A DNA stretch of 64,000 nucleotides from Crotalaria pallida (GCA_037953625.1 CM075655.1:123387001-123451000); one strand, 5' to 3'; counted from the stretch's first letter, positions 34,319-47,467 are shown. The notes: a model not told the origin generated them from the letters alone. Numbers and translations: made by a program.

Positions 34319-35892
34319 TTATGGCTTCAGCTTAACCCACTCGTAGCGTCCTTCCAAAGGAACGTCTTTTGCAATATCATAATTATACCTGCAATCATTT
34401 TTATTTTCTTTTAGATATACCTCTAACTCTAAGTCATATCATATCATATCAATATTAATAACAAGGACATTATTTTCATGCAACCTAATTTTGGGTTGTT
34501 GTCATACAATTTTTTGTTTAACCAATAATACTTTGCCATCTCACATATTTTTGGGTTGACACTTATGATTTTTGACTTTTTAAAAAATGACATGGCAACA
34601 ATACATGAGGTGGCAATGCATCATTGGTTCATACAAAGGATTGTTTAGCAACAACCCAAAATTAGGTTGCATAATAGAAACATTCAACTGTTAAGTAAAA
34701 TTAAAATTAAAATTAAAATTAAAATAGATTAAGTTTGTATATAGTACTGTAATATATTCCATTCAACTTACTTGTCTTGAAACCGTTTCTTAATGTCTTT
34801 CTCAGCGGATGAGAAGAATTCTTCAAGCTCCAGTTCCGTTGGCATGTTATTTTGCGCCGTTGATTGTTGATGAGAACGGCGGCGAGAATTGGTTTCTGGC
34901 TCTTGAGAATTTTCTCGAAGGCTCATCTCTCTCCTGAGCAAAAACGAACAATGTTATGTTATGATTCTTCAGAATTGTAGTAGCATGTGAACACGCACAG
35001 TATATGTATACCACACTGCTGAAAGAATAGTGTTAAATTTTGAACGGAAGAAATTATTTATGGCTGTTGAGACACACCATTTATTTCATGCTTTTACGAA
35101 CTGAAACGACATTTTGAAAACAAAATTTGAAATTAGAATACAGTAATTATGAAAAACTTGAAACGATTTCAAATTTTAAAATGAAACGGATAATTATTAT
35201 GTAATGAAAAATTCCGTTGAAAATTCAAAAAAAAAAAAAAAAGAAAGAAAACCTCTCAGTTTCTTCACCGCAGTTGCACGTGGACGTTTCAACTTGTGCG
35301 CTCTCCACCTGCAAACAAACGCGCATTAAATTTGGTGAAATTAAAGAAAGAAAAACGAAACTGAGTGAGTATAGTAAATGAATGAATGAAGGCAAAGCAA
35401 AGACGCTCAGAAGCATTTAATTAAAGACGAGAAACAAAACGAACGCAACTTCAATATTTAGTTGTTTTCAGTTTCAGATAATTTAGAAAACGAAACAACA
35501 TTTTCTAAACTACGAGTAATTAAAAACTCTCTTTAATTTCTTCTCTCTCAGCTTCTCTTATACTAGTCTTATCTTACTACCTCCAGATCTAACACTTTGA
35601 TCCTCTCTTCATCAACGCCAACGGATCCATTGCTCGAACAGCATGACGCCGGGAATTCATCATCGGAGGCAGGACCACTGGAGCACCGTTCTTCAGTCAC
35701 CGGCACCGGGGAAACAACCGAGGAAGCGCCACTCCTTCTACTCTTGGTTGAGAATTTTCGCTTCTGTTCGTTAGTGTGGTTGATTTTCCTTCTCTTTGAT
35801 GTCGGTGCAGTTGAAGCTGAAGCTGAAGCCGGCGCCATGTCTAATGCAGCTCGAGCTCTTGTCTTAACACCACCAACCTGAGCCATGTCCAT
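34319..35892 (-). CDS. ICK/KRP cyclin-dependent kinase inhibitor, 199 aa
   Basis: Four exons join in phase on the minus strand: 35892-35581, 35308-35253, 34933-34772 and 34388-34319 (TAA). The diagnostic C-terminal CDK/cyclin-binding region is complete: residues 154-168 (PTELELEEFFSSAEK) and 172-199 (KRF.DKYNYD...PLEGRYEWVKL). It is homologous to the inhibitory domain of animal p27Kip1. The N-terminal half has TRARAAL, typical of KRPs, a basic nuclear-localisation-like stretch (about 33-46) and Ser-rich, presumably disordered sequence. KRPs bind CYCD-CDKA complexes in the nucleus, restraining cell-cycle entry and promoting endoreduplication (family knowledge). The first ATG is chosen; a second ATG two codons later would also serve. 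Intron 3 carries a small transposon. The KRP subgroup was not determined. Confidence 0.95.
34478..34672. mobile_element. MITE inside intron 3 of the KRP gene
   Basis: Perfect 24-bp terminal inverted repeats: left begins atgcaacctaattttggg (34478-34501) and right ends cccaaaattaggttgcat (34649-34672). The element is about 195 bp. The TSD is uncertain; ACATT occurs near both sides (about 34467 and 34680). Confidence 0.8.
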
Positions 35893-36431
35893 TTCTGCAA
35901 GCTAAGTACGTGTATGTGCTGCGATTCTTCCTTACCTCACCTTCTCTCTTTTTCTCAGGTGCGTTTTAATTTCTTTCTTTCTTTCTTTCTGATTTCTGAT
36001 TTTGTTATTGCGAGAGAGAGAGAGAGAAAAGGGGAGTGTATGTGTGCGTGTGAGAGTGAGTGTAAGTGCGCGCGTGTAGTACGGAGACGACGAAGATTGT
36101 TGTGATGAAAGGGGATTCAACGGTTGGGATTGGATGATTGCTTTTTTGTTAGTGGTGTGGGTGGTGGTCCAGTCTCCCGTTAACAGTGACGGGGGAATCT
36201 GGAAACGGGGAATGTGACGGCGCCGTTATTGTGCAAGACTGCGCCGAAGGATAGGCCAATAGATTAGTGACACGTCATCAAAACTGACGGTGGATGGAAA
36301 GGAAACGGAAATTGGAGGGTGTTGGAAGTGAAGGGGAGATTAGTGTACAACGCAAGTAATGCTGAATTTGGAGCAGAGAGGAAGGAAACAAGAATCATGC
36401 GGTATTGCGGTTAGGATGAGAGAATGATCAT
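35893..36431 (-). promoter_or_regulatory. 5' UTR and promoter region of the KRP gene
   Basis: Upstream of the KRP start there are CT-rich (ctttctttctttctttct, about 35972-35990) and GA-rich (about 36010-36030) tracts and a 'gacacgtcatc' ACGT element (about 36270). No clear TATA box. Confidence 0.4.
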
Positions 36432-36711
36432 GTACTCCGTCCGGTCTCAAATATAAGCAAATAAAAATATCTTATTTATGGTCTTAAATATAAGCCAAAT
36501 TTAACTAACTTTATATTTCCAATACAATTATTCCTAAAATATCTCAACAAAGTGGTTGTATCATTTAATTTTTGTTTCATTCCCAATACATCTTTTCTAA
36601 AATGGTCTATTTCTTTTGTGAACTCAAAAAAATTAAATATACTCAACTAACTTTCTTAATACTTGCAAAATTAGTTATTTTGGCTTATATATATGAGACC
36701 GGAGGGAGTAT
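36432..36711. mobile_element. Stowaway-like MITE upstream of the KRP gene
   Basis: Left tactccgtccggtctcaa and right gagaccggagggagtat form terminal inverted repeats bounded by TA; about 280 bp. It lies about 540 bp upstream of the KRP start. Confidence 0.75.
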
Positions 36712-37230
36712 TTGCGTTGCGTTGGGGAATTCCGTTTGGTGGAGAACCGGTCTTAAGCAAAATAATTGTGTTCCTCTCTTAAATTACGGATGTATCCCTC
36801 CTTTCTTACCTGAAACGCCAAAATGCCATTCACTTTACACCCCCGCACCCTTTCAACGTTACATTTCTCCTTTCTAGGACCCAAAAGCTTCAAAGCTTGC
36901 TACTAATAGGTTGCTATTAAGAAAGTTAGTAACAGAAACCTTTTTTATTTTAAAAAAAAGGATTAACAGTATTATTAGTTAATATTGTTACTAATATTAT
37001 AATTAATAATATTTGATATATTTTTTAAAAATTAATTTGATAATTATTGTTATTATTATTATAAGTGTTGAATAAATAATGTTTTTTATAAAAAAAAATA
37101 ATATTATTGAAAATTAAAAAATAAGCTTATAAACATGATCAAAGAAATGTTTCGAAAAAGTCCTTATATTAAAGCGACACATGAAGTAGTAATTTTTATT
37201 GGATTTTTTTATTGACATGGGTTAAAGATA

Positions 37231-37503
37231 TACTCCATTCGGTCTCTCTTATTGAAAAAAAGGAATTAATTTCGTAATTCGGTCTTATTTTTAAGAAAAA
37301 AACTACTGTAATTTCACATGCATTAAGAAAGTATTAAGAATGTTAGTTGAGTGCATTTAATTTTCTCAAATTCTTAAAAAAATTGAATATTTTAGAAAAC
37401 TTGCATTGAAAATGAAACAAAAATTAAACGTAGTACAACCATTTTGTATGAATATTTAAGACCATCAACGAGATTTTTTTTTCTTATAAATGAGACCGAA
37501 GGT
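37231..37503. mobile_element. Stowaway-like MITE, left member of an abutting pair
   Basis: Left tactccattcggtctctctt and right cttataaatgagaccgaagg are degenerate inverted repeats. The interior resembles the other 270-280-bp copies (atgcattaagaaagt, ttgcattgaaaatgaaac). Confidence 0.6.
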
Positions 37504-37746
37504 TACTCCCTCCGTCCCTAAATATAAGACCCCTCTGGGGATTTTACGTCCATTAAGAAAGTGGAATAATTTAATTAATTGTATTGGAAATGTGAATCTT
37601 TGATATGTAATTTCAAAACTACCCCTATTAATATTATTGGGAATCTAAAAAGTGTTAAATAAATAGGTGTGTTTATGGAAAAAAGTAATTAATGATCATT
37701 GAAAATTGACAAAGGGTCTTATAAATATGGACAAAGGAGGAAGTAT
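37504..37746. mobile_element. Stowaway-like MITE, right member of an abutting pair
   Basis: Left tactccctccgtccctaaat and right gacaaaggaggaagtata; about 243 bp. It shares its left TA with the end of the preceding element. Confidence 0.7.
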
Positions 37747-38359
37747 ATACTCGTATTAAGGAAATTAGTAATAAAGAAATGTGCAGTTAATTCTTCAAAT
37801 TCATAAAAAAAAATAGAGTTATTTTAAGAAAATTGTATTGAAAATCAAACAAAAATTAATTGAGATAATTACTTTATGTAAATATTTTAAGATTAATAAT
37901 ATAAAAAATAAAAAATTGGTTAATTTTCTTATATTTGAAATCAAGTTGAGTATGATTTTTTTCTTATAAGAAGTATTAGATATCGGATGAAGTATTTAAG
38001 TGTGTAAACTCGCATACCAAAACAAAAAAAAATTACACTCCAACATATTAAATAACACATATTCTAATGTAAATTTATCTTTTTAACACGTACCCACATT
38101 AAAAAAAAAAAGGTCATTTTTATTTTGGACGTTTATTTTAGAAGCATAATATAATACAAATTTATGAATGATATTAAATTTTCTTCCGAGTATATCACAC
38201 GTTTTCTTTTAATACGTGAGTATACTGTAGTTTTTTAAATAGACAAGACAACATTACAAAGGAAATCACAAATAAGTGGAATATATAATTTAGTTTTTTT
38301 TTTTTAAAAAAAAAAAAACTTGAAAGAGTAATTATAAAGCTTTTAAATTGAAAACGATT
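37747..38359. other. AT-rich spacer
   Basis: Further decayed MITE-like sequence at about 37748-37990 (ending 'aagtattagatatcgg'). No gene is seen. Confidence 0.4.
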
Positions 38360-38884
38360 TAGTTAAGGAGGTGTCAAGTTGTTATGTAGTGCAGGCATCA
38401 AAAGAGCTATTGGGATTAGATGGCGATTTCTGATGGGTCTTTTTTTTTCCTGAGACTAATTTGGTCACGTGTGGTGGTGTTCTTCGTGATCACTCGAGGG
38501 CTGTTTGCTTCGCTTATGCTTTTAAATTGGGTTCATGCTCAATTCTTCATGCTGAGTTTTGGGGGATTCTCCATGGTTTGGATATCGCCATAAGCAAAAA
38601 GGGTGTCTTCCTTGATATTCTTGTGCTCCTTTGGTTACAAGGATGATGCAGAAAGCTCAATCCATCACCTGCGTTTGGTTGGACCCATAGAGACGAATTT
38701 TGTCGTTGATGCTTTAACTAAACCTGCGCATTGCATGGAGTTTGTTTCTAGGATTTATGAGTTTGCTAGATTTTTTTGTATTTTCACTTGTTAGCTGACT
38801 CTACGGCTACCCTTTTTTATATAGGGAGACGTAATTCATTTCTTTGTTTTGGGCTTTTGCCCCTTCTCTTGATTAAAAAACAAA
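38360..38884 (+). mobile_element. 5'-truncated L1-type LINE fragment (RNase H region) with 15-bp TSD
   Basis: Direct repeats AAATTGAAAACGATT at 38345-38359 and 38885-38899 flank the insert. The plus strand carries an RNase H-like remnant of a plant non-LTR polyprotein in two frames: GGVLRDHSRAVCFAYAFKLG and ILHAEFWGILHGLDIA, then ETNFVVDALTKPAH. The break between them is a frameshift near 38630. It ends in an A-rich tail (attaaaaaacaaaa). Non-functional. Confidence 0.85.
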
Positions 38885-38899
38885 AAATTGAAAACGATT

Positions 38900-39095
38900 A
38901 AGAGGAGTAGTAAATTTATATTCCTTATTAGTATTTCTTGATCAAATATTAAGGTTAAGCTCGCACTATAATTTTATCCTTTGTATTTTATTAATTTTTC
39001 ATTCGAAGAGTTTAGTTGAGTTTGATCGCATTTCTATAAGTGTTCATCGAAGCAGTAATACTCATCAACAAGACTCTCATTCATGTTTACATGTA
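38900..39095. other. AT-rich spacer
   Basis: Nothing recognisable. Confidence 0.4.
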
Positions 39096-40045
39096 GCGTC
39101 TGTTTGGCAAAACTAATTTAAAGCTGTGAGCTTGTAGCTAATAGCTGTGAACCTAACTTATAATTGTGAGTTTATAGCTGTATAGCTAGCTTATTGAATT
39201 AGAGTTGTTTGGCAAAACTAGCTGTGAAACTAATTTAAACATGTTAAATGACTAAAAAGTACATAACATGTAGAATAATAATTAATATTGAAATTCATGT
39301 TTCAATGACGATAATATTTCACTAGTAGCTAATGGAGAAAGGCATATACTTCATTCATATAGATATAAATGATAAAAAAATATTATAACATTCATAATAA
39401 CTATTACTAAGTACTACAGTACTACACTTTAAACATTTTTATTATTTTTATAAAAATGTCATGGTATCTTTATTAACAATGACACGAAAGAAGGACAAAA
39501 CTTTTAGCCTATTGATTGGACACACCGCCATCACAAAATCACACAAATCAAATCTTAATCAAATTCACAAAATAAAAAAAAAATTGAGGATAACAAAAAA
39601 GTGAAAGATAAATTTGATGATCAACGTTGAAATAAATATCACATACCTTTATGTCTCCTGAATCAATAGTTAAATATAAGATTTCTTTATGAGTGGTTTT
39701 GGTGTGGTGCGTACAGATGTTGAATATTAAGAAGGATTATAGGTTTTTGGGTTTGAGGGAAAAAATTAAAAAATTTGGGGGGTAATATTAATTTGGGTCA
39801 GAATAAATAATAATATAATTTAATAAAAAAAAAAGGGTAAAATTGAGATATGATTTATTGAAAACTCTTAATTTTTTCTCAAAGCTACCTGATATAGTTT
39901 TTTAAAAGCTATAAGCTTCCTTTTTGAAAGCTATAAGCTTCCTTTATTTTTTGTTCACCAAACAGCTCTAGTAGCTTATTGACCAAATCAATATGCTAAA
40001 AGCTACTAGATAAGCCATAAGTTTGTCATACCAAACACACTCGTA
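39096..40045. mobile_element. 'tgtttggcaaaac' inverted-repeat element
   Basis: Left end cgtctgtttggcaaaactaa and right end gtcataccaaacacactcg are imperfect inverted repeats. 'agctgtgagcttgtagct'-type subterminal repeats lie on the left and complementary 'aaagctactagataag' on the right. No coding content or clear TSD. Related sequence lies at 31080-31900. Confidence 0.55.
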
Positions 40046-41185
40046 GTGTTTCACAACTCGGATGAACCATGTAACTTCATTTTTTATTTTTTAATATTTT
40101 TTTTTTACTTTTTTGACTTTCTTTACTTCATAAACTAGTTATTAATTTTTTTTCACAAATTACAACGGTACAATAAAATTCATTGAAGTTTGAATCATTA
40201 AAAGCATTCAATACCTAAAATCTGTGAATCAGACAAATTGTATCGAGATAATTCAAACCTGAGTCTTTGTGAGATATGAGCTTGTTGCTTACTTTTGTTA
40301 TCAGACTTGTAAACAGTGACACCTTCAAATAAAAAAAATTACATTTGCCATTCTAATTTCTTTTTTTATCCCATTTGTCATTTTAATTTTCACTAGAATG
40401 AAATCAACCATCAATCAATATAGGAGTATTAGTATATTTTAGAATTCAATTGTTGTAACCAGAAAACTGCATACGAAACTGAGTTTTCAAAAAAAAAATA
40501 TTGGAAGAATCAAACCTTTGAAGATATGCCATGGGTCATTGATAGTGTTTATTTAAAAATTAGCGTAGAAAATATCAACAAAGATCAACACATTTTATAG
40601 ATGATTGAGCTTTTTAAGTATGATGTTAGGTTCGATCGGAGGATATCTTGATATACACCCAAAAAAAATAAGCATAGAAATAAATAAAACCGCAAAAAAA
40701 AATGATTTTTATCATCCTTTCAAAATAACGCAATCGGAAAAAAAAAACTGCATTTTATCAGTTTAATAATACATCTAAAAAAACCAAAAAACTACATAAT
40801 CTAATAGTAGGATTTCTGTACAAAGGCAAATATTTTCCCATTGTTATGCTTTTGGTTTAAAAAAAAAAAACACCCACAATTACATATTAAAGCTATGTAA
40901 CTCATCGATTATTAAAAAAATTAGTTTTTTATAATAATTTTTTAATTATATTTGTGAGTCCAAATATATGTAAATGTTGAAAAAATTGAGAACATTGAGA
41001 TATTCAAAATGATATATGAGTTGTCAAATATTTCAAGCAATTCTCAAATATTTGATTGAATTTCTTAATTAAAACTATTTAACCAATTCATGTTATCAAA
41101 TATTTTTTATTATAATATTTTGATATTATATAGTGTTTTCTTAATATCAAACTTAGGGTTGAGGATAATAAACCAATAATAAATA
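40046..41185. other. AT-rich spacer
   Basis: No gene or clear repeat boundary is visible. Confidence 0.4.
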
Positions 41186-41467
41186 TACTTCTTTCGGTCC
41201 TATTTATAAGACTCTTTTGGGATTTTTATTTTTATCCTAATTATAAGACTCCTTTTCAATTTTCAATAGCATTTAAATATATACTTATTTCCACTAACAC
41301 GTCTATAAAGTCAACGCTTTTTAGGGTTCCTATAATAATTATAGGGGTAGTTTTGAAAAAGTATAACAAATTTTCACATTTCCAATGCCACTAACAAATT
41401 TATCCACTCTCCTTGGTGGGAATGAAAAATCCCAAAAGGGTCTTATAAATAGAACCGGAGGGAGTAA
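41186..41467. mobile_element. Stowaway-like MITE
   Basis: Left tacttctttcggtcctattt and right cttataaatagaaccggagg are inverted repeats; about 280 bp. The same subfamily occurs in reverse at 63056-63309 (shared 'ctaataa(t/g)', 'tggtgggaatgaaaaa', 'cccttttgggg'). Confidence 0.7.
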
Positions 41468-41923
41468 TATATTAGTAAGTGGTATGAGAAGAGCGCAGGG
41501 AGACATGGCACACATGGTCATTTAATTTTGGGCCATAACGGTTATTATAACTTATAACACAGGTAAGGGTAGAAATTAAGCGTAGAATAAGATCAAATAC
41601 GGTTGCGATACTCACATGGCTCATGTGCAATTTCGTACATATGGGTCACAAAGATAAATTGCCACGACAATATGCCTAAGTAGTAAGTACGCATACTCGA
41701 CTTCATGCATCTAATCTAACCATCTTCCATGCAAACCTTTTACTATTTTCCCTTACTTCTTGATTTTACTTGCACTTTTATGTTCAATCCGAACTTCATA
41801 TCCCTATAAAACGGTGGTGAAAGAAGAGAATAGTATATAAAGATTATAATTCAAGTAAATTGATGATAGAAATAGTTTTAGTATGATCAACCATAAAAAA
41901 AAAAATTTAAAAAAATAAAAATA
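41468..41923. other. AT-rich spacer
   Basis: Nothing recognisable. Confidence 0.4.
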
Positions 41924-42433
41924 GGCTTAATTATGTCATAAGTCCCTGAAGTTTGGGATACTTTTGTCATATATCCTTGTTTTTTTTTTTCTAATGTCTG
42001 ATTTCTCGAAGTTACTTCTGGGTTAGTCATGTACCCCTACTACCAATTTTGGTCAATAATTTTACTAACATGTAACATCGGAATCCTGATTAGACGCAGG
42101 AGGTTAAACACCTAGTGCCCCGTGGATGAAGATCTTTTTTTAAAAAAATTAAAAAAACTAAAAAACTTAATATTTTTAGTTAAATAAAAAAAATAAGAAG
42201 TGAAGAAAGAGGTCGTCTTAGCCCATGTTCGCCCATGTGACATCACGCGGCACCGCAAGACCAACCTCCTGCGTCTAACTAGGATTCTAATGTTATATGT
42301 CATCAAAATTTGTAGTAGGGGTATATATAACAAACTCAGATGTAACTTTAGGAAGTCATACATTGAAGAAAAAAGTATAAGAGTATCTGGTAACAGTATC
42401 TCAAACTTCAAGAATTTGTAACATAATTAAGAA
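41924..42433. mobile_element. Mutator-like MITE, second family, eroded right end
   Basis: It starts ggcttaattatgtcataagt and ends gtaacataattaag. The interior is closely similar to 49060-49574 (shared 'gttacttctgggtt', 'catgtaacatcggaatcctg', 'gatgaagatc'). The terminal GCC is mutated and the TSD is no longer clean. Confidence 0.75.
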
Positions 42434-45400
42434 AAAAAATACTCTTAACGCTTCCTAAAAAGAAATTCTCTTAAAGCTTCCTATAAATAGTTTTAGTAGT
42501 TTGACCATTGACGCTTCCTATAAAAATAAAAAAAAGGTTCATCTCCTATCAACGGTATTCGCAAATATTCATTTTATATATATTCATTATGATTTAATCG
42601 TTTATAGAAAGAATTTAGTCTCCCTTTAAATACATGACTCTATTTCCTGACATGAAACTTCGATCTCCTTCAAAGGAGCGAAGGGGATTTTGAGTGGGAG
42701 GAGGGAGTATTATTTATTTAGTAAGATTTTTTTACTTCACTAATGGCTAAAAATACCTCACTTTTTTTTTTCAAATTCCCAAATTATCATTCCCTTAAAA
42801 AAAACACATTTCCCATGAAACAAAACCCTTATTCTTTCCCCTCACAAAATTACACTCCACTTGTACGTGCTTTTCATTTTTATCATCAAAATAAGGCATG
42901 TGCATGAAGTTGTTTTAGATCAGCTTTTTTAATAATGTCAAGTAGGGGTCGTGACCTAGTCTATCTCACGACCTTCATAAAAGCTCAAAACAGGTCACGA
43001 CCCAGATTTTTGTCACCCCACCCATAACTTAATTAAAAGCTTGGGTCGTAATCTATATTCGCGACTTGCTTAAAAGCTTAGATTGTGAGCTAAGATCAAG
43101 ATTAGGTTTTTAATATTTTTTTTTTAAAATTTCACTTCTTTCGTTACATATCTATCATCACTCATAACCTGTATATGAAATGAATATCATATCTTGTATT
43201 ATAGATGATTTTTAGTTCATGAAAAACATTAATTTATTTTTTTAACGTTTGGTACTATCATGACCTAGCCCCATTTACGACCCAAATGATGATGATTGGC
43301 CTGACGATGTTGCACCCGATGTTGAAGGATGAGCTCATTGGAGAGAATATGCATGGTATAGTGAGTGTGGCAGTGAAAAAGTGAAGGGTATTTCGTTGGT
43401 GTTGTTTGTTGAGTTTGTGAGTGAAGGAGTGTGAGAGCAAATAGTGAGACATGAGATAAGGGAAAGATTTTTGGAGTTGGCTGTAATTTTGTGTTAAAGG
43501 AATTGTTTTTTTTTTTTTAGAAAAAGGAGTTTTTAAAGGCTAATATAGGAAATAAAAATCATAATCGGGTACACCTGGCTATAAATAAAATGACAAAAGC
43601 TCCACATTTATTTATTTTTTTTATGTATATAAATATCACTAACCTATAACATTTCCAAAAAAAAAAGTGAATTTTTTTTCCACAGAGTTGAAAGCAAGCT
43701 TTCCTTCTCTTATTTGCCCTCCTAACAACTTCTCATTTGATAATGTTGTGTGGTATACTCCTCCTAATAACCTTGATTGTAAGAAAAAAATCATCAATAA
43801 TTTTAAATATAAACAAAGATTAATTAATTATTTATTTTTAAATAAAATTATTATTAAAATATATTTATTTAAAATAGTTGTATGTGTCGATTAATTTTAT
43901 TTATTTTTTTTATTTCTAATGTTAGATTCTCAATTTTGAATCATGGCCCTTTCCCTTGTAGATGTGGCATTTATCTGCAAAAGGGAGAATTGAGGACCCC
44001 TTGGAAAATGGAATTTTTCGATGAATTTTAAAAAATTAAATACTATATTTAGCTATTTTCTTCGTCCATAAATATAAGATTTTTTAAGATTTTTTTTTAT
44101 TTATAAGAATTTATATCAATCTTTAATCATAATTAATTATTTATTTTCACAAACATTTATAAAGGTAATTTTGAAAAAACATATAACATGTTCAAATTTT
44201 CAATACCATTAACTTAATTAACCAACATTCATAATAAATGTGAAATTTACCAGAAAAAATCTTTTATATATATATAAACACATTTTTAACAAACTTGAAA
44301 TTAGTTGTTTTTCGCATAATCAAGACAGGATAAAGTATGTTTTTGGATGGCTCTAGTTTCTAGGGACCCATTCCGATCCATGCATTCTCTCGTGTATAGA
44401 CTGAGAGAAAGTTACGATTTGCATGCAGGATCATCTGTTACAAAGTTTGTTCAAAAAATGATGTATTTATTTTTGTCTTAAATATATATATAAAAAAAAG
44501 CTACAGTAATTTCTTATAATATTTTTAAAAAGTGGTTTTTTTATTTAATTTTTGTTTTATTTTCAAGACAATTTTTTTAAAGCAACTCTATTTTTATAAA
44601 TTTAAGAAAATTAATTACATTCAATTAACTCTCTAAATAAATGTAAAATTATTATTTTTGTATATAATAAAAATCGAGAGAGTAAATAAGTTGTTTTTGC
44701 GTAAATGGCCAAAAAGGAAGGCTAGGAAACAATCAACTAGTTACTTATCCGTGAAAAAAATAATTTGAGCAAACCTCTGTACTGATAATAACCGATAAAA
44801 AAATAAATATTCATGTACTGTATTTTGCATCATACATCGAAAGTCAATGGAGTCTTAAATATATTACTTATTACTCCTTTAAGATGGTAAAAAAAAAATC
44901 CAAAAGTAAAAAAAAATTAAGGAAATATATGTGTTTATTAATGGTTTGACTAATCATCAACTAATTAGCAAACAACTAATTTAATGCATTTTCATTGACC
45001 AATCAATCATAATTTAGAATTTCCAATCTCTAATCTTTTTCATTAATTACTTTAATTTTAATCTTGGACAAAAAAATTGTCATTTTTTGCCATCTTGTAA
45101 GACTGAGAGTGTATTACATTGAACAATTGGAGGAGATCATCTTTATCGTCATAGTAATCTCTACCAGTCCGAGCATGATTAGCGTTCGTAACATTTGTAG
45201 TCTTAGACGAAAAGAGAACTTTTTTTTTCCAGATTACATTACCTGCCCAACATAAAGGTGCGTCACTCTTACATCTTGAGTTTTTGTACATATGTTACGA
45301 GGATAATGAAAAAACATAAGTAACGTCTTGCTTCCAAAATTTTAAAGTTTTCAGCAGGTTAAAACAGTTCCCCAATATTTTCTTTAATTCTTTGTTCACT

Positions 45401-47022
45401 CAAGATTAATACTCACTACATTCCTTATTATTTGTCTTTTTTTTTTTGGAAAAAAAAATTGTTCATTTTTATCTTTTATTTTGAGAATTTTAATAATGTA
45501 ATAAATGTTATTTTTCATGTTTAACCATATTCAATACATATTGATTTCAAGAAAAATTAATGATTATAGAGAGAGAAAGAGTATAAATAAAAAAAACATA
45601 TTGAAAATTCAAGCAATTATTATATTTCTTAAATAATGTGTTTTGTTTGAAATAGGTAAAATTAAAGATAGAGATCATAAACTTAATTTCACAACAGCTC
45701 TCGATAAAATCATATCAGGATGACGTTTGGTACCAGGAATATTTCAACGTTTTCGAAATCTAATTAGGAAGGTGAGTTTCTCATAATTGGTAAAAAAATT
45801 AAGAGAAAATGGATGGTATATCGATAGTGTAATTAAAAGTTTTTACATTATCGATACATCATTCACCATTTATTTGTTATTGAGCATTATCGACTCTTGA
45901 CTAAAAGTAAAACAGATGACTAATGGATGATGAGTTGATAGTGTAAAAAAAATTTTACACCATCAATGCATGTCCATTAAACTAAAAAATTAAAAGAAAA
46001 AATGTTCATAAACATCCTCTGGGATTTTAAAATGGGAAAGAGGCAAGATTTTGAGACTTCGAACTTTTTAGATGAGGATCTTTGATTCAAATAAATGTTA
46101 TTTTTTCTTGTGAAAAATAACTTATGTATCATCTATCTTTTACTATCTCAGTTTTTATATAATTGTCATTTTAAAAAAAAGGAATTTCAATTCTTAACCT
46201 CAATCATTAAGGCTGATGATAAAAAAATTAAATATTTAAACTTTTGATTTCTTCAATGCATCAACTTAAAAAAAAAATCCATTTTTGAATGCTTATCCTC
46301 AGCCCTGAACCCTTAAAAAAATTATTCTTATAAATTACGGTTCATCACATAAAAACTCAATGCAACATTAATTATTATTTTTAAAACTCTACTCCCATGA
46401 AATTAATAAAAGAAATAATTAGTGAAAAAATGATTAATTACTATAAAGAGATAGATGGTAGGTAAATTAAACATTAATTTAATTAAAAAAATACATTAAG
46501 TATGTTTTTTAATCAACACGCTACATATGACAATTATAAAAAGACGGATGTAGTACCTTTTTTAGTTAGTAGTATTCTTGAAAAATCAATCATATTTATA
46601 AGAGTATGTATAATCTTAGGCTCAAGAAAAAAATGGTAAAAAGATATTCAAAATACAAGTACACTATCTTTAAAAACTTAAATATTTAAGTTTTCAATTA
46701 TTATTTTTTCTAGGAATACATCTCCATTAATTCTTATAATAGTATTTATAAGTCACACTTAATTAAAGCACATTATATGTAATTATTTGTTTTTTTTTAA
46801 GTTCTATCAATTCTATACTTTTAAACATTTTATGTACATTACTTCTCTGCGAGGAATTAAATAAACTTGGTTAATTAAAACACTTGTTGTTCACAAAAAA
46901 AATAATAAAACACTTGTTTAATAAAAAAAAGTTTTTAAAAAATTAAATACTTATTAGAAATATAAAATGGTCTACATATAAAAATAAATAATTTTTTTCT
47001 TACCTTCAAAAATAAAATTTAT
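42434..47022. other. Long AT-rich spacer without a supported gene
   Basis: It contains a segment of repeated ggtcgtgacc / cacgaccc words at about 42951-43090 with a related 'atgacctagcccc' at about 43259; decayed Stowaway-like sequence at about 44055-44275 and 44470-44690; and a repeat shared with about 19950-20060 at 44990-45110. Small frames at 43258-43452, 43667-43894 and 45058-45291 show no recognisable content. Confidence 0.4.
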
Positions 47023-47120
47023 GTCCGCGTAAGACAACCTAGTTGGTGGCTGCAGGGACACTTAGGATTTCCCTCTCCCTATGTCATGGGTTCTAGTCCA
47101 AGACCTCCCATGTAAAAAAA
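47023..47120 (+). mobile_element. Short tRNA-derived SINE, family copy 1
   Basis: Direct repeats AAAATTTAT at 47014-47022 and 47121-47129 flank it (the right one merges with the A tail). The A box lies in tagttggtggctgcag and the B box in gggttctagtcc; it ends in poly-A. It matches the copy at 60883-60976. Confidence 0.75.
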
Positions 47121-47467
47121 AAAATTTATAGAATGTGAGTTACACATGTAAGAACAAAGGGAGCATCACTTAAATATGGATTAAGAAGAAGAATATAACT
47201 GACCAAACCTCACATTTCTAGTAAAACCACCCTCGGCCTCGAAGATGTGCTTAAAAACTTTCTTTATACGAGTAGTACCAAATACTCCATCATCTAATAA
47301 CATTCATATAGTATGACGTAATAAGGGGTTAGGTTATATATACTATCTAAGGATCATAATATAGAAAAGAGAAAAAGAAATATAATTTCAGATTCCTTGG
47401 TACAATTAGGCAGGAGGAAATTTCAATACTAGTATTATCCAATTGAGAACTTTGTATCATTCACCAA
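47121..47467. other. AT-rich spacer
   Basis: Nothing recognisable between the two SINEs. Confidence 0.4.
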
